A stretch of DNA of 64,000 nucleotides from Typha latifolia (lineage: Eukaryota; Streptophyta; Magnoliopsida; Poales; Typhaceae), in the NCBI GenBank assembly GCA_019914945.1, contig CM034106.1:2046001-2110000 (forward strand), given 5' to 3'. The notes under the pieces are model-generated. The model saw nothing but the letters and a program-made list of their open reading frames with translations, searched no databases and had not been told where the DNA came from. This document shows, piece by piece, positions 1 through 10,375 of the stretch. Each line of letters opens with the position of its first letter. Within the stretch, counting starts at the first letter, position 1. Position numbers and translations under genes: made by a program.

Positions 1-418
1 GATCTCAACTCTGCACTCGAATCCTTTTTTAGTCAGCTTTCCCCCTCTTCAGTGTTCTATAATGTGCAATAACGTGAGGAGCTAGAAGAGTTGTAAGGTC
101 CTGTTTTCAATCTAATTACCTGCACCACTTAAATGCGCAGCTGCAAGATTTGATGTGTAGATTTGCATATTTGTCAGAGGATCTTTTAGAGTCCTTGTGA
201 TGTGTACCTAAAACCTTAAAACAAACTGATTGCTAGACAGCAATAACAACAAAAACTATCTTCTCTTGATCTTATGTATGCATAGATATGATAGATATTA
301 CTCCCACTCTTATTAATTAGTACAGAAACTATTCTCACATAGCAATTTCATGCATTTTTATTTTACAGCAATTCCATTTCTGATTTGACAATTAATCATG
401 TCTCATATCTTGTGCAGT
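1..418 (+). other. Intron or upstream part of the EAR-motif gene
   Basis: AT-rich sequence leading into the acceptor at 417-418 (tgtgcag). Frame 1 stays open for the first 23 codons and then hits a stop near 70, so an upstream exon could end inside the first 70 bases, but I cannot place its donor. Nothing else is recognisable. Confidence 0.4.
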
Positions 419-597
419 CAAAGCTACAACAGCATGCTGCACCAGTAGTAACTTCTTCAACGGCACCTGAAGCAAACCAGCAACAGCCTCAAGTAGCATC
501 TCTCCAGGTTGCCTCATCTTCTCCCGCACACCTTCATAGAGGCGGCTTCGAGTTTGATCTGAATCTTACACCCGACGAATTCGGGCTGATACTCTGA
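419..597 (+). CDS. Terminal exon, protein with C-terminal EAR-like motif (partial)
   Basis: This is the last coding exon of a gene that begins before the window. It starts after a tgtgcag acceptor with TCA in phase 0, runs 59 codons and stops at a TGA (595-597). The visible tail is rich in Gln, Ser, Ala and Val, which suggests a disordered transcription-factor tail. It ends with FDLNLTPDEFGLIL; the DLNL core matches the EAR repression motif (DLNxxP / LxLxL) that recruits TOPLESS-type co-repressors in plants. That makes a nuclear transcriptional regulator plausible. No DNA-binding domain lies inside the window, so the family cannot be named. The exon call rests on the acceptor, the open frame and the motif. 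Confidence 0.6.
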
Positions 598-1314
598 GCC
601 CACATCGGCGATAACTGCAATTGTATATATAAAAGAAGGCCGATTCCAGTGGACATCACTAGTGAAGGCGTGTGATAGGGTGATTAATTTTTTAGGCTTT
701 GATAAGACGGCTGCTGAAGAGGGTGGCATAACTTACATTTTGATTATAGATTTATACTACTCGTTATTTAGGGCTCCTAGACCTTACTTTCTTATTCTCA
801 TTTACCCTGATCACCAAATTTCAATTGTAATTATTTTTGGTAGTCACACGTTGCTCTGGGATGGATGAACTATTGACAATTGTTATCGTTATTATTTGTT
901 GCATATTATATATAAATCTCTTGATTCAATTATCCATCAGTTGTTCTTCTGTTTCTCTTTACTTTATTGCGATTAGTTTCCATTCTTTGCTTTGTTCTTT
1001 TGATGACGGTAGCGTGTGATACATGCGTTAATCTGCTTTCCTGATTTCTCCAAGCAACCTACGTAGTTTACTTGCGGGTAAAGATTAACTATTATACCAA
1101 AACCAAAACCTCTACTAATAATATTTTTGTACTTCTAGTACCCCTCTCTCTCTCTCAATAGTTCGTCCCCTTCTCATGAAAGAAAAATTAAAGACAACTA
1201 AAAGAACAAAAAAAGAAAAGAAAAGGAGATTAGTTTGTTGTCTCTTGGGCAACTCCCAAATTTCTTAGACGTAATTGCTATAACATTCTTGTGCGGACGC
1301 TACCAAGCAAGTAA

Positions 1315-1362
<48 letters not shown>

Positions 1363-1453
1363 CACACTTAAAACAAAACCGTGCACAAAAACAAAAAGGT
1401 TCACGAAGGATCGATCAAACTTGTATAGCTGAAGAGCTCCGAAAAGCTCATCG
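598..1453. other. 3' UTR of the EAR-motif gene and intergenic spacer
   Basis: The first 250 bases or so are probably the 3' UTR of the preceding gene. The rest is AT-rich spacer with a short CT tract near 1142-1156 and a TA microsatellite just upstream of the next gene. I see no further coding potential. Confidence 0.5.
1317..1359. repeat. (TA)n microsatellite
   Basis: About 21 TA units, roughly 95 bases before the start codon at 1454, so it lies in the promoter or leader of the small gene. Such tracts often vary in length between individuals. Confidence 0.95.
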
Positions 1454-1732
1454 ATGGCCACCGGAGCAGACGCGCTGCTCCGGTGCGTCGTCTTCGAGGG
1501 CTGCATCACGGCGCCGGATTCCGAGATCGACCGCAAACCGTACCATCGCAACTGCAGGTGTGCCTTGCATGACCCCAAGGCGTGTTCCAAGGCTTCTCCA
1601 TGCAGGAGGATCTCGTATCCCCTCCGTCGTTCTTGGAGTACGAGTTGCTTGATCTCAGGGTCAGATGAGTCCTTACACCCTCCTCCCTTGAATTCTTCTT
1701 CTGCTAGCTCCTCTAACGGTGATCAAGATTAA
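1454..1732 (+). CDS. Small conserved plant protein of unknown function (92 aa)
   Basis: A single-exon frame of 92 codons from ATG at 1454 to TAA at 1730-1732, clearly richer in GC than the flanks. The N-terminal half carries a compact Cys/His block: RCVVFEGCI, then EIDRKPYHRNCRCALH at about residues 24-39. I recall this block from small uncharacterised plant proteins, but no function is known to me. The C-terminal half is Ser-rich and ends with an acidic tail. There is no signal peptide or membrane segment. The Cys and His spacing would allow metal binding, but that is inference. The next gene converges from the other strand. The ATG is the first in the GC-rich block and its context (tcgatggcc) is good for plants. 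Confidence 0.65.
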   Translation: MATGADALLRCVVFEGCITAPDSEIDRKPYHRNCRCALHDPKACSKASPCRRISYPLRRSWSTSCLISGSDESLHPPPLNSSSASSSNGDQD

Positions 1733-2519
1733 CGCATGATAGAACTGCATGGGTGCATGATGTCTTTCTCCAATAAGAATGATTGAGTCTTTACTTTATC
1801 AGAGATCTTGCAGTTGATTTGGTTTATCTAATGCAATGTTTAAGAACTTTAGTCAGTTTTCATCTATTATGAGCTTTTCAGATGAAAGAGTGATGATTTC
1901 AATTGTGAGATATATGAAAGGCAATCATATAATAAAGCCCTTTTATTTATAGCATTGAACATGGGATATTGGACAGGGTAAGCCAATATTGCTATATTCC
2001 ACCAATTAATACATTAATATGGATTTCTGAAAAAAAATTATTGCCATTAGAAACATCTCAAAGGCAGGGCAATGCAGTGAGATCAGACACCTGAAAATTT
2101 TCAGATGTAATCAGAAAAGTTAATTCCTAAAGAACCTAGAGCAAAATAATATACAGCACAATTCTTTTTTATTTCAATCAGCAAAAATAAAATGCGACAG
2201 AAATTCGCAACTTTAGTTACTTCTAAAATCTCTGCACTATCAATGAGGAAAAGACTTCAAAAGACATCAAAATTGCTAGATATGTCTTCAAACAGAGGCA
2301 AGATACAGGTCTAGGCTTTTCCATTCCTTTCCAGATGATCTAATATACATATCAATAGCCTATACTAGTTCGTGAACGAACATTAGCCTCACAATTAACT
2401 TATAGTTTCTAGTTTAACATTTTCACGCTTGCTGCTCAATATAAAGACGGGTGTGGTCACCAGTCTTCAAGTGGGGGGAGGTGAAGTTTCTCCAACTCGG
2501 GGTGGATATCAATTTCAAA
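1733..2519. other. Convergent intergenic region / two 3' UTRs
   Basis: AT-rich spacer between the stop at 1732 (+) and the DnaJ stop at 2520 (-). It probably holds both 3' UTRs. An AATAAA at 1931 and a reverse-strand AATAAA at 2168-2173 are candidate poly(A) signals for the two genes. Confidence 0.5.
1931..1936 (+). terminator. Candidate poly(A) signal AATAAA
   Basis: Canonical hexamer about 200 bases after the stop of the 92-aa gene. Plant signals are loose, so this is a candidate only. Confidence 0.35.
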
Positions 2520-5500
2520 CTATCTCCTACTGTTAGCAGTTTTGGTCTTGCTGAGGCTTGCAAGCTCTTCAATCAGTTTTCTCTCTTCGCTGCTTAATCT
2601 CTTCGGAATCTCTACCTGAACACGCACCAATTGATCTCCCCTAGTGTTTGGCTTCCCAAGGAATGGAACCCCCTTCTTGGCCATCACCAACGTTGTTCCT
2701 GGCTGCGTTCCAGCTGGGATCTTTAAATCTACCATTCCATCTACTGTTGGGACCTTCACCGTGGTTCCGAGAATTGCATCAATGTAAGATACCTTGCATG
2801 TGTAAAGAATGTTGGTTTGATCCCGCTTGAGGACAGAATCAGAAAGAACTTCAATGAAGACATAAAGGTCTCCCGGAGGGCCGCCTCTCCTTCCAGCATT
2901 CCCCTCTGATCGGACCCTCAGCCGGCTGCCAGAATCCACTCCTGCCGGAACTTTGAGACTAATTCTTTTGTTCCTCCTCACACGCCCATCACCTCCACAT
3001 GTACCGCATGGGATAGATAATTCCCCAGTTCCACTGCAAGTAGAGCAAGCCGTGACCTGCTGGAATATACCAAGTGGAGTTCTCGTGGAAGAGATAACCT
3101 GACCTTGACCTCCACAAGTGTTACACTTGCTCGGCTTTGTGCCAGGTTTGGCACCAGACCCATCGCAGGTCCCACAAGTCTCAAGCCGAGTTATCTCAAT
3201 CTCCTTCTCCACCCCAAACACTGCATCTTTAAAATTCAGGACAAGATTATAGCTCTCATCATCACCTTGCATAGGTCGATTACGAGCAGCTCTGCTTCCC
3301 CCCATTCCGCCCATTCCACCCATTCCACCCATCCCTTCAAACAATGACTCAAAGATATCAAAAGGATTACTGAAATCCTGCAACAACAGATTGCACATTA
3401 GAGAAAATAACAAACTATACCGAGAATTGTGTCTAATAAAAAGAAACTAAATAGCTAATTGATTATTGAGACTAACCCCCATGCCCATTCCTGCACCTTT
3501 GAGGCCAGCTTCTCCATACCTATCATATATAGATCGCTTATCATCATCAGATAATACCTGCAACACAATGTCCATTAGGGACATCAGAGGAAATCAATGG
3601 TTCTTTTGCAGCTGCAATAGATAATGGGGGCTAACCTCATAAGCATTGCTTATCTCCTTAAACTTCTGTTCTGCACCAGGTTCCCTAAAACAGATATAAA
3701 GAAAGTTAGGGCATCCAAGTTATAAGAATGCTAAGAGAACAAATCACCAAAATTGGTCAAGAAACATATGCAGTGTAGGATTACAGTATACAGTTTTCCC
3801 TCAACAAGCCATACCTGTTCATGACTTTCTCACCAGAAAAAAGGAAAAAGAACAAAAAAAGAACACCCATTTATCAGGATGATAGGCACTATGATAGGCT
3901 CTGATACCACTGATAGGCTCTGATACCAATTGATAGGCTCTGATACCAGATGATACGGCTCTGATACCAATTTGTTAAGCTCTGATACTAATGATAAGCT
4001 CTGATACCAAATTGTTAAAATCCGGAACTAAAGATAGGCTACGCAACTATTCCTTCTAAATCTAGATGTATTACAAGAATCAGTCCGCACAATCGTAGAA
4101 AAATATTCGTCAAATATTCTCCGGTAGTCAGAAAATTACGAAACCAAGTGGATTAGATCCGTAACTTTTTGATCTACGACTTTTGTATTTATGTCCTTCG
4201 CAGATTCGAACTACAACTGGGACAAAAACACGGAATAACGTGGGTGATGATGGTGGTGACGGGTGGAGTGAATGTTAAGGTTATGGATGGATATGGAGAT
4301 GAAGGTGGATTGTGGAAGTAATTTAGGGATATAGACGAAGGGAACGAAGTGGTCGAGATCCTAAAAAAGAGGGGGGCTCGACAGTCGAGGAAAATTAGAA
4401 GTTAGGAGAATCCTTGCCAACGGTAGAGATGGAAGGATGATGAAGAGGGAGGAGGGAGATTATGGTAGATAGATGATGGAGAGACAAGAATTCAATAATC
4501 AAATAGCATTATAAAGTTGGCTGCCATCCACATATATATAGAGATTAGCCAACAAGTCCTAAAACAATATGAAACCCTAATTCTAGAATTTTTCCATCGA
4601 TCGCGTTCGAACGCACAATATGCGTTCTCTGTATTTGCGAACCTGATGCAGGCATTCACAAGGGCGTTCGAAAGATCCTAACTAAGTGTATCATAGTAGT
4701 GACTGCTACTAAAGTGTCATTGCATTGCTGCAGAACATATCCGCACAAGTGTTCTGCCATACTTTTTCAAGATTTAGATGTATCAATGATAGAAACTATT
4801 CTTTTAGATATATATCAATGACATATATTATTTACCCCGCATCCTAAGCCTGTCGTGTCCTACTTTTTTCAAGATTTTCCATATTAGTATTGTCCTTGAA
4901 TATACATCTGACTAACCTGGTTGAGTTACATCATTAAGACATCAAACTATAGATAATTTAAGCATACAATTTGCTACAAATTATAATAACTCCATAGAAA
5001 TTGTTGCAAATTCTTAGCATAGATAAACTCAAACGACACAGGATAGTGTTGCTAAATTCACTAGGCAATTATTGGGTAGCATGACTTGCATTGATGGTTG
5101 TAGTCTAGACTCTATGACCAATTATCATTTCTCTAAAGTTCCTCTTCACATGGAGAGAATATACAGAGAAAGATGGTAAGTTTACGCGCAGGAAATAATT
5201 TTCAATGCAAAAGACATAAGGAAGCCCAAATTAAATAAGCCACTACTACATGACTTCAACTCTCCATGCAACAAATAGAAACCTCTATATTTTGTCCAGA
5301 GTAGTATCTTATAATGAGACGACTTGTAATCAGGAGAAAAGGATGATGTTTGCTTATAATATGATGTTAAAGAAGATAAAGGATCATATAATAACAATCA
5401 TTTGATCTATCAAAGGAATGATCAAATGATTGACTGAATAAAAATGGCTGTTGCAGCAATTTGTGATAGTTAATAACAGTCCTACAAAGTTTAAAACTTG

Positions 5501-8500
5501 GTGTGGCTTGACTTAAACATTCCTATACTAACTAACTCATTGCATCAAGTTCACTGAAGGTTTTCAAACTTTGTATACATTAGGGTTGCCAAATTTTACC
5601 AGATCTAGATATGCTTGACTTAAGATTATGCAGAAAATAATCTGAGGTAAATTTGATTGACAAATAAATATTCATATTATATCTTCACATATATACCCAA
5701 CGCATGCACATATATACCCAATCTAACCCTCCAAGACATGCACATATAGTTTATTAATTATCTAAGGATCATAACATATGACATCCAATAGTTTTTATGC
5801 TAATGAGTTGTAAAATTCTAATACATTATAAGTTTAACCTTACTTCTAAACAAAATTTCAATTTGCATAGGAAATGAACTAACTTGGAAAAGGTTCATAC
5901 TAATAATTATATTAGTTTTGGTGAGTCCCTATCCTGAGACTGATTAGCATTAGGGTATAGTTGGGATCTCTGAAAAGAAAGGTTGAATGGTTTAGTCAAC
6001 CCAAGCCCATAGAGAAGGGAACGGAGGGGTTGATAACTTTTTATAACAACCAATGCAGCAGGCTTTTCTTAAACTCAAGTGGCCTATGAACTTTAGGGGC
6101 AAGGGATTCTCCACAAACAGCTTTCTGTATTAACTGATACAAGGTTTTTCTTTTGAGCCCTGAGTGGCATGACCTTAGTAGTCAATTTTACCTCGCCACA
6201 CACTTTAAAGAGTGTGATGAGGAGTTGAAGGCCAGGAAACTTTAGGTAAAATTAGAAAAAGATGCATAATTTCTCTAATTTCTACCACAAACTGAAAATT
6301 CAAAAATTAGGCTAAATAAGTGAAACTATTGATTATTGGATGACACATCTTGCAGTTTTGACCTTTTAATAAGACATCTCATAAAAGTTGCCGTAAATTT
6401 AGGGTGAAATTAGGTCAAATTAGAAAAAAATTAAAGAAATGAATTTAGTCTCACCAAGTCACCCTAAGAGTTCTGATGAGGCATCTCGTGCATAATCCTA
6501 AATTAGGCTTGAAATTTCGGGTCAAAAAATTTCTGAATGTTTGAAGGTTCAAAAGAACAAAAACACCATGTATAGAAATATCAATAACCATTTCCACCAC
6601 ATATATTATTCTTAGAGTAAAAGCTGAATGATTGTTAGGCAAGTGTATTTCATGAAAGGAAGATAAATATATCCTTAGAAAATTAACTTGTATCAACTTA
6701 CTTGTTCACATCCGGATGATAACTCCTAGCAAGTTTCCGATAAGCTGGGTAACAAAAAAAGAAAGTAACAATATTAGATACCTAAAAATTACCATGTGAT
6801 CATGATAACCATATTCAGAAAATTAAAAGAATTAAAAAGACAAATGCACAGACAGATATACCACATTGTTGAGATGTGAACATGTGCATACGGGCAAGTG
6901 GTATATGTATGCATGTGCCTTCATCAAAAAAAATATGTATGCATGTGCATAAAAATATTCAGACACTTTCAAACATTAAAAAATTGGTTTAATGAGTGTG
7001 AGTGATTACAACATTCATAAATAAAAAGTAAGTACAATAAGGTACCATATAGGAAGTGATGACAAATAAAGGCCATAGTTTGCAGGGAGATGGAATAAGC
7101 AAAGGAGATAGGAGACACAGAACCTGTCTGTTGTAGAGTGAGAAAGGTGGAAGATATAGACAATGCCACAAACACGGCTCGTGCCAACACACAACACAGT
7201 CAGCATGGCTAAGAAGAAAGAGGATAAGAAAAGGAAGAAGAGAGAAGGAGAAGATAGAGAAAGAAGAGAGGAATATATTGGAAGCCCTCACTGGCCATTC
7301 TCCATCTTAGTTGCTCTCATCATGGTCGCCATCGCAGGGTTGCAGCTAGGGTTTCACAGCAGCAAGGGATATCGCAAAGAAGATGATGGGTTAACTTAAA
7401 GGATCGTGAAATATATTTTTGATGGATTGTACCTAAGTGATAATAGATCTGACTTATATTAAGTTATAAAAAGATCTCAGAGTAATAACGGATTGTGCCC
7501 ACTGTCCTTTATACTTCCCCATCTTCTTCTCTACACAATTTTGAAGAAAAAAAACCCTAACAATGGCTACCATGAAGGTTGAGGGCTTTCCTTCTCCACA
7601 CAGCACGAACTCCTCCGGCTCCTCTAAGAGATCGTGAAAAGCTTCATTTCTCGCCCATAAGAAGATTACTTTTTAGCCCTTTAGGGGATGTTGTCGGCAC
7701 ACCTTGTGCCATGTGTTGGCCGGCATGATCTGTGCAAGTTGGCACGGCAATCCTTGGATACAACTATACAAGTAAGGCCATTAGATTCTCGGTCTTGCTT
7801 TAAGCCAGCCAACTCATGATTTCTAGCTTTCTGTGAACCATATCCATATCGCCTTAGCTCTAGCAGGCTCCTGCCCAGGTAGCCTATTAAGGCAACTAAA
7901 ATCCTAATCTCAAAACTTGACTTGGTTTAACTTATCAGTACCTATTAGAAGAAGTTAGTGAGCAAAACCTAATTCACTTTTCTCTGAGAAAGAAAAGACT
8001 GACAGCTTCTGTGGTGGAACCTGATGAAGGCAACGAGTGTCAGAAGGCAGGGAGCAATGAGCATTATGCATAGGTAAAGGGCTCTTACAATGTCATGGCA
8101 TAGCACACATATTTCTAGCTATTGCATATTGCCAAAATGGCATTGCTGTGGCAAGCATATCCTAAGTCCAAAGGGCAAGAGTACATTGAAATTATTCAAT
8201 TGAATCAGCATTGATACAAGCAGATTTAGTGCAACAAGTTCTAGAATCAAGAGATGACAAATGTCGCCTCAGCCTCAATGTCAAACCATGCGACACTCTT
8301 GATCTACATAAAATATATGAAGTGGCAAGTGATTTTGCAGATGCCAAATTTGCAGTTCAAAAGCATAATTTGAAACAAATGAATGAATCAAAAGGCCAAG
8401 ACCAAAAGGAGAAGTAACAACTCCACATGGACAAAATCAACCAAGCATGCAAGTAAATCTACTAAATGACACTTACCACTCTTTATTTCAGATTTACTAG

Positions 8501-10375
8501 CATTTTTTGAGACACCAAGCACAGAATAGTAATCCTGTAAAAAAGATTGCACCCAAATGATAATGTGTAAATTTGCATCGTCAACGGTCAAACGTATTTA
8601 GTTGTTAATTTTTATGAGAATGTACAATTATACTTACACTATCAGCTCTAACAACAAGCCTAGAGCCCCTGCGATGCCAAATAGTTTGAGGTCTATAGTT
8701 AAAAAGAACAGAGGAGGATAACTCAGCAAAGAAACTTGCACGAGATGCGGCCAAATATTTCTCCTTGCTTCTATTGCTGCAAAATATATATAGCAATTAC
8801 TGCAACGAACTCAATATAGAAAACAAGGAAAAGATGAATAAATTCAAATATTAATCAGTAATATAATGCATAAACTAATCTCCTTCTCAAGTCAGTCATT
8901 AACAGTGTTTTGAAAAGTGGCTAAGGCTGCCATCTTGGTAGGAGAACCACCATAGTATTCACTTTCCTTTCTTTCTCTCTCTCTCTCTCACATTGGGAAC
9001 CACCACTTCCATTATTTTATTTGGGAATCATCATTTCCTTTATTCTTTTTTTTCTCTCTCTAACATTGGAAACCACCAGGTCCACCACTCCCTTTTCTTT
9101 TCTCCCTTCGTTTTCTCTCTCCCTCTCACTAGCTATCATGCACTCACTATTTCTAATTTATTTTAGATGCATTAATAAAATACATATATATATATATATA
9201 TATACATATTTGTGAATTGTGATATTTTGTTGTTATGATTGTAAATTGCACTATTGAAATTTTCTACATAATTTTTCTAACATATTGTATTAGTATATAT
9301 TGTATATCACATATAATTATTTTTTAATTATAGAAAGCCTTGGCGCCCGCCTTCCATCTTAGTGCCATGCAATAGAGTGATCACCTGCAACTCGTGGCCG
9401 TCTTTCAAAACATTGGTCAATAATAAATTTTTAAGACCCTTTTCTCCATCTAACCTAATTAAAGCCAAAAAAATTTAAAACCTAGATAATAAGTAATTTC
9501 CTGATACCAACTCCAATTCCATGGTTGTAGGAAATTGGGCAGATAAAAGCATAAGAAAGGGAGGAATCAACCAGATTAGTATTGTTAGAGTTGTCCTATG
9601 CAAGCTTTGGAAATACTAAATTGGCACTAGAAATGACCAAAAGAAAAAGAAATACTGTGATAAAATCAGCTTATTAAGCAAAATTAGTAATATATATATC
9701 AACACTGAGAATTATATTAAACTATATATTTCATATACTCTACATCTCTAGAGGGATGTCATTATGTTACAGTCTGTTGCGAAAAATTGTCTAACTTTCT
9801 GTATATCATTTTCAATATCAAAATTTCTGTAGCTAATGCCATAGCTACTTAGAAATTTATAGAAGAGATTTACATATGTACACAGAAACCCATCTGTCAA
9901 GATAGTTACTAACAAAATTATACAAATATAGGAAACGAGGTTCCATAATTGTAGCCGTAGGATTTGAAATGCGCATCTATCTTCCTACTGAGATGGTTAG
10001 CAGTGAACAGGGGGACAGTCACATGTATTTGTAAAAGGAATCTCTAAAACTTTGAGTTTTTCAGAATCTAAAGGGAACCTAAAACCTTATCCATTAAAAA
10101 AGAGAGGAAAAGTACAAAATTTTCATCATAACTTAAGAAAGAAGTAAAGAAGATATTAGCTGCCCAGATAAAAAAAACATAAGACAATCATAAAACAGTA
10201 AGCAGAAAGAAGTACATATCAAAAATTCAAAAGTATTGACTTACCAATTTTGCAGCATCAGCAACTTGTTAGTAAAACAGCATGCCCTTGTTCCTGGAGG
10301 AGTATGTCTAAATACCAATCCAGGTTGTGCTCCTAGCTGAGGTACTGAAGTACCTCCACACGGTATGATTGACAT
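2520..10375 (-). CDS. DJA6: Chloroplast-type DnaJ (type I J-protein, DJA5/DJA6-like)
   Basis: A type I Hsp40 co-chaperone that would deliver substrates to plastid Hsp70. Coding exons on the minus strand: 10375-10245, 8776-8638, 8534-8477, 6744-6702, 3684-3636, 3557-3477 and 3377-2520; frames join exactly and give 452 aa. Residues 1-90 look like a transit peptide (Ser/Arg-rich, few acids, ending RLVVRADS). The J domain runs from about 91 to 160 ([16 protein letters not shown] at 119-121, [11 protein letters not shown]). A Gly/Phe-type linker with a GMGG repeat follows at 182-194. Four zinc motifs lie at 235-298: [24 protein letters not shown] and CGTCGGDG. The C-terminal substrate domain ends with ANSRR. 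The length fits Arabidopsis DJA5/DJA6 (about 440-450 aa), which have been linked to iron-sulfur cluster assembly; the exact ortholog is inferred. Confidence 0.93.
3893..4012 (-). repeat. Tandem array of six tRNA-iMet-type primer-binding sites
   Basis: Six copies of a roughly 20-bp unit whose core on the minus strand is TGGTATCAGAGC, with two diverged copies. Copies start near 3897, 3916, 3936, 3957, 3978 and 3997. This is the usual copia primer-binding site, matching the 3' end of initiator tRNA-Met. The copy nearest the LTR (3997) directly follows an LTR-like terminus (TTTTAACA on the minus strand). It lies inside an intron of the DnaJ gene. Confidence 0.85.
4013..4693 (-). mobile_element. 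Solo-type LTR of a Ty1/copia-like element
   Basis: On the minus strand the block ends with TTTTAACA directly before the primer-binding-site array at 4012, so it reads as a 5' LTR followed by its binding site. It contains a TATA-like stretch (ctctatatatatgtgg) near 4540. The sequence near 4590-4680 (GCGTTCGAAC, GAATGCCT, TTCGCAAA) resembles the block at 47105-47230, so both are probably one LTR family. No internal coding region follows; only the array is left. The start at 4693 (TGA...) is a guess from the terminal TG. It is inserted in DnaJ intron 3685-6701. Confidence 0.6.
6745..8476. other. DnaJ intron without a clear element
   Basis: This 1.7-kb intron lies inside the J-domain codons. It holds a short GC-richer patch (7560-7780) that includes a 24-codon frame opening MATMKVEG. 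Two related patches rich in TTGGC and ACAC lie near 7165-7205 and 7680-7760. I could assign none of it to a gene or a known element. Confidence 0.5.
8903..9415. mobile_element. Non-autonomous hAT-like element (513 bp)
   Basis: The ends are inverted repeats: CAGTGTTTTGAAA at the left, and CAATGTTTTGAAAG read inward from the right. They are flanked by near-identical 8-mers, gtcattaa (8895-8902) and gtcaataa (9416-9423), which differ at one base. An 8-bp target duplication is the hallmark of the hAT superfamily. There is no transposase frame, only CT tracts and a TA run (9184-9204). It sits in the DnaJ intron 8777-10244. Confidence 0.7.

Noticed and set aside
3893..4012. CRISPR-like regularly spaced repeat
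   Set aside because: Spacing is about 20 bp with no unique spacers, and the core is the copia primer-binding site; the window is plant nuclear DNA.
6969..7399. Overlapping frames in a DnaJ intron
   Set aside because: Several frames on both strands cover the same low-complexity sequence; no splice signals or domains support a gene.
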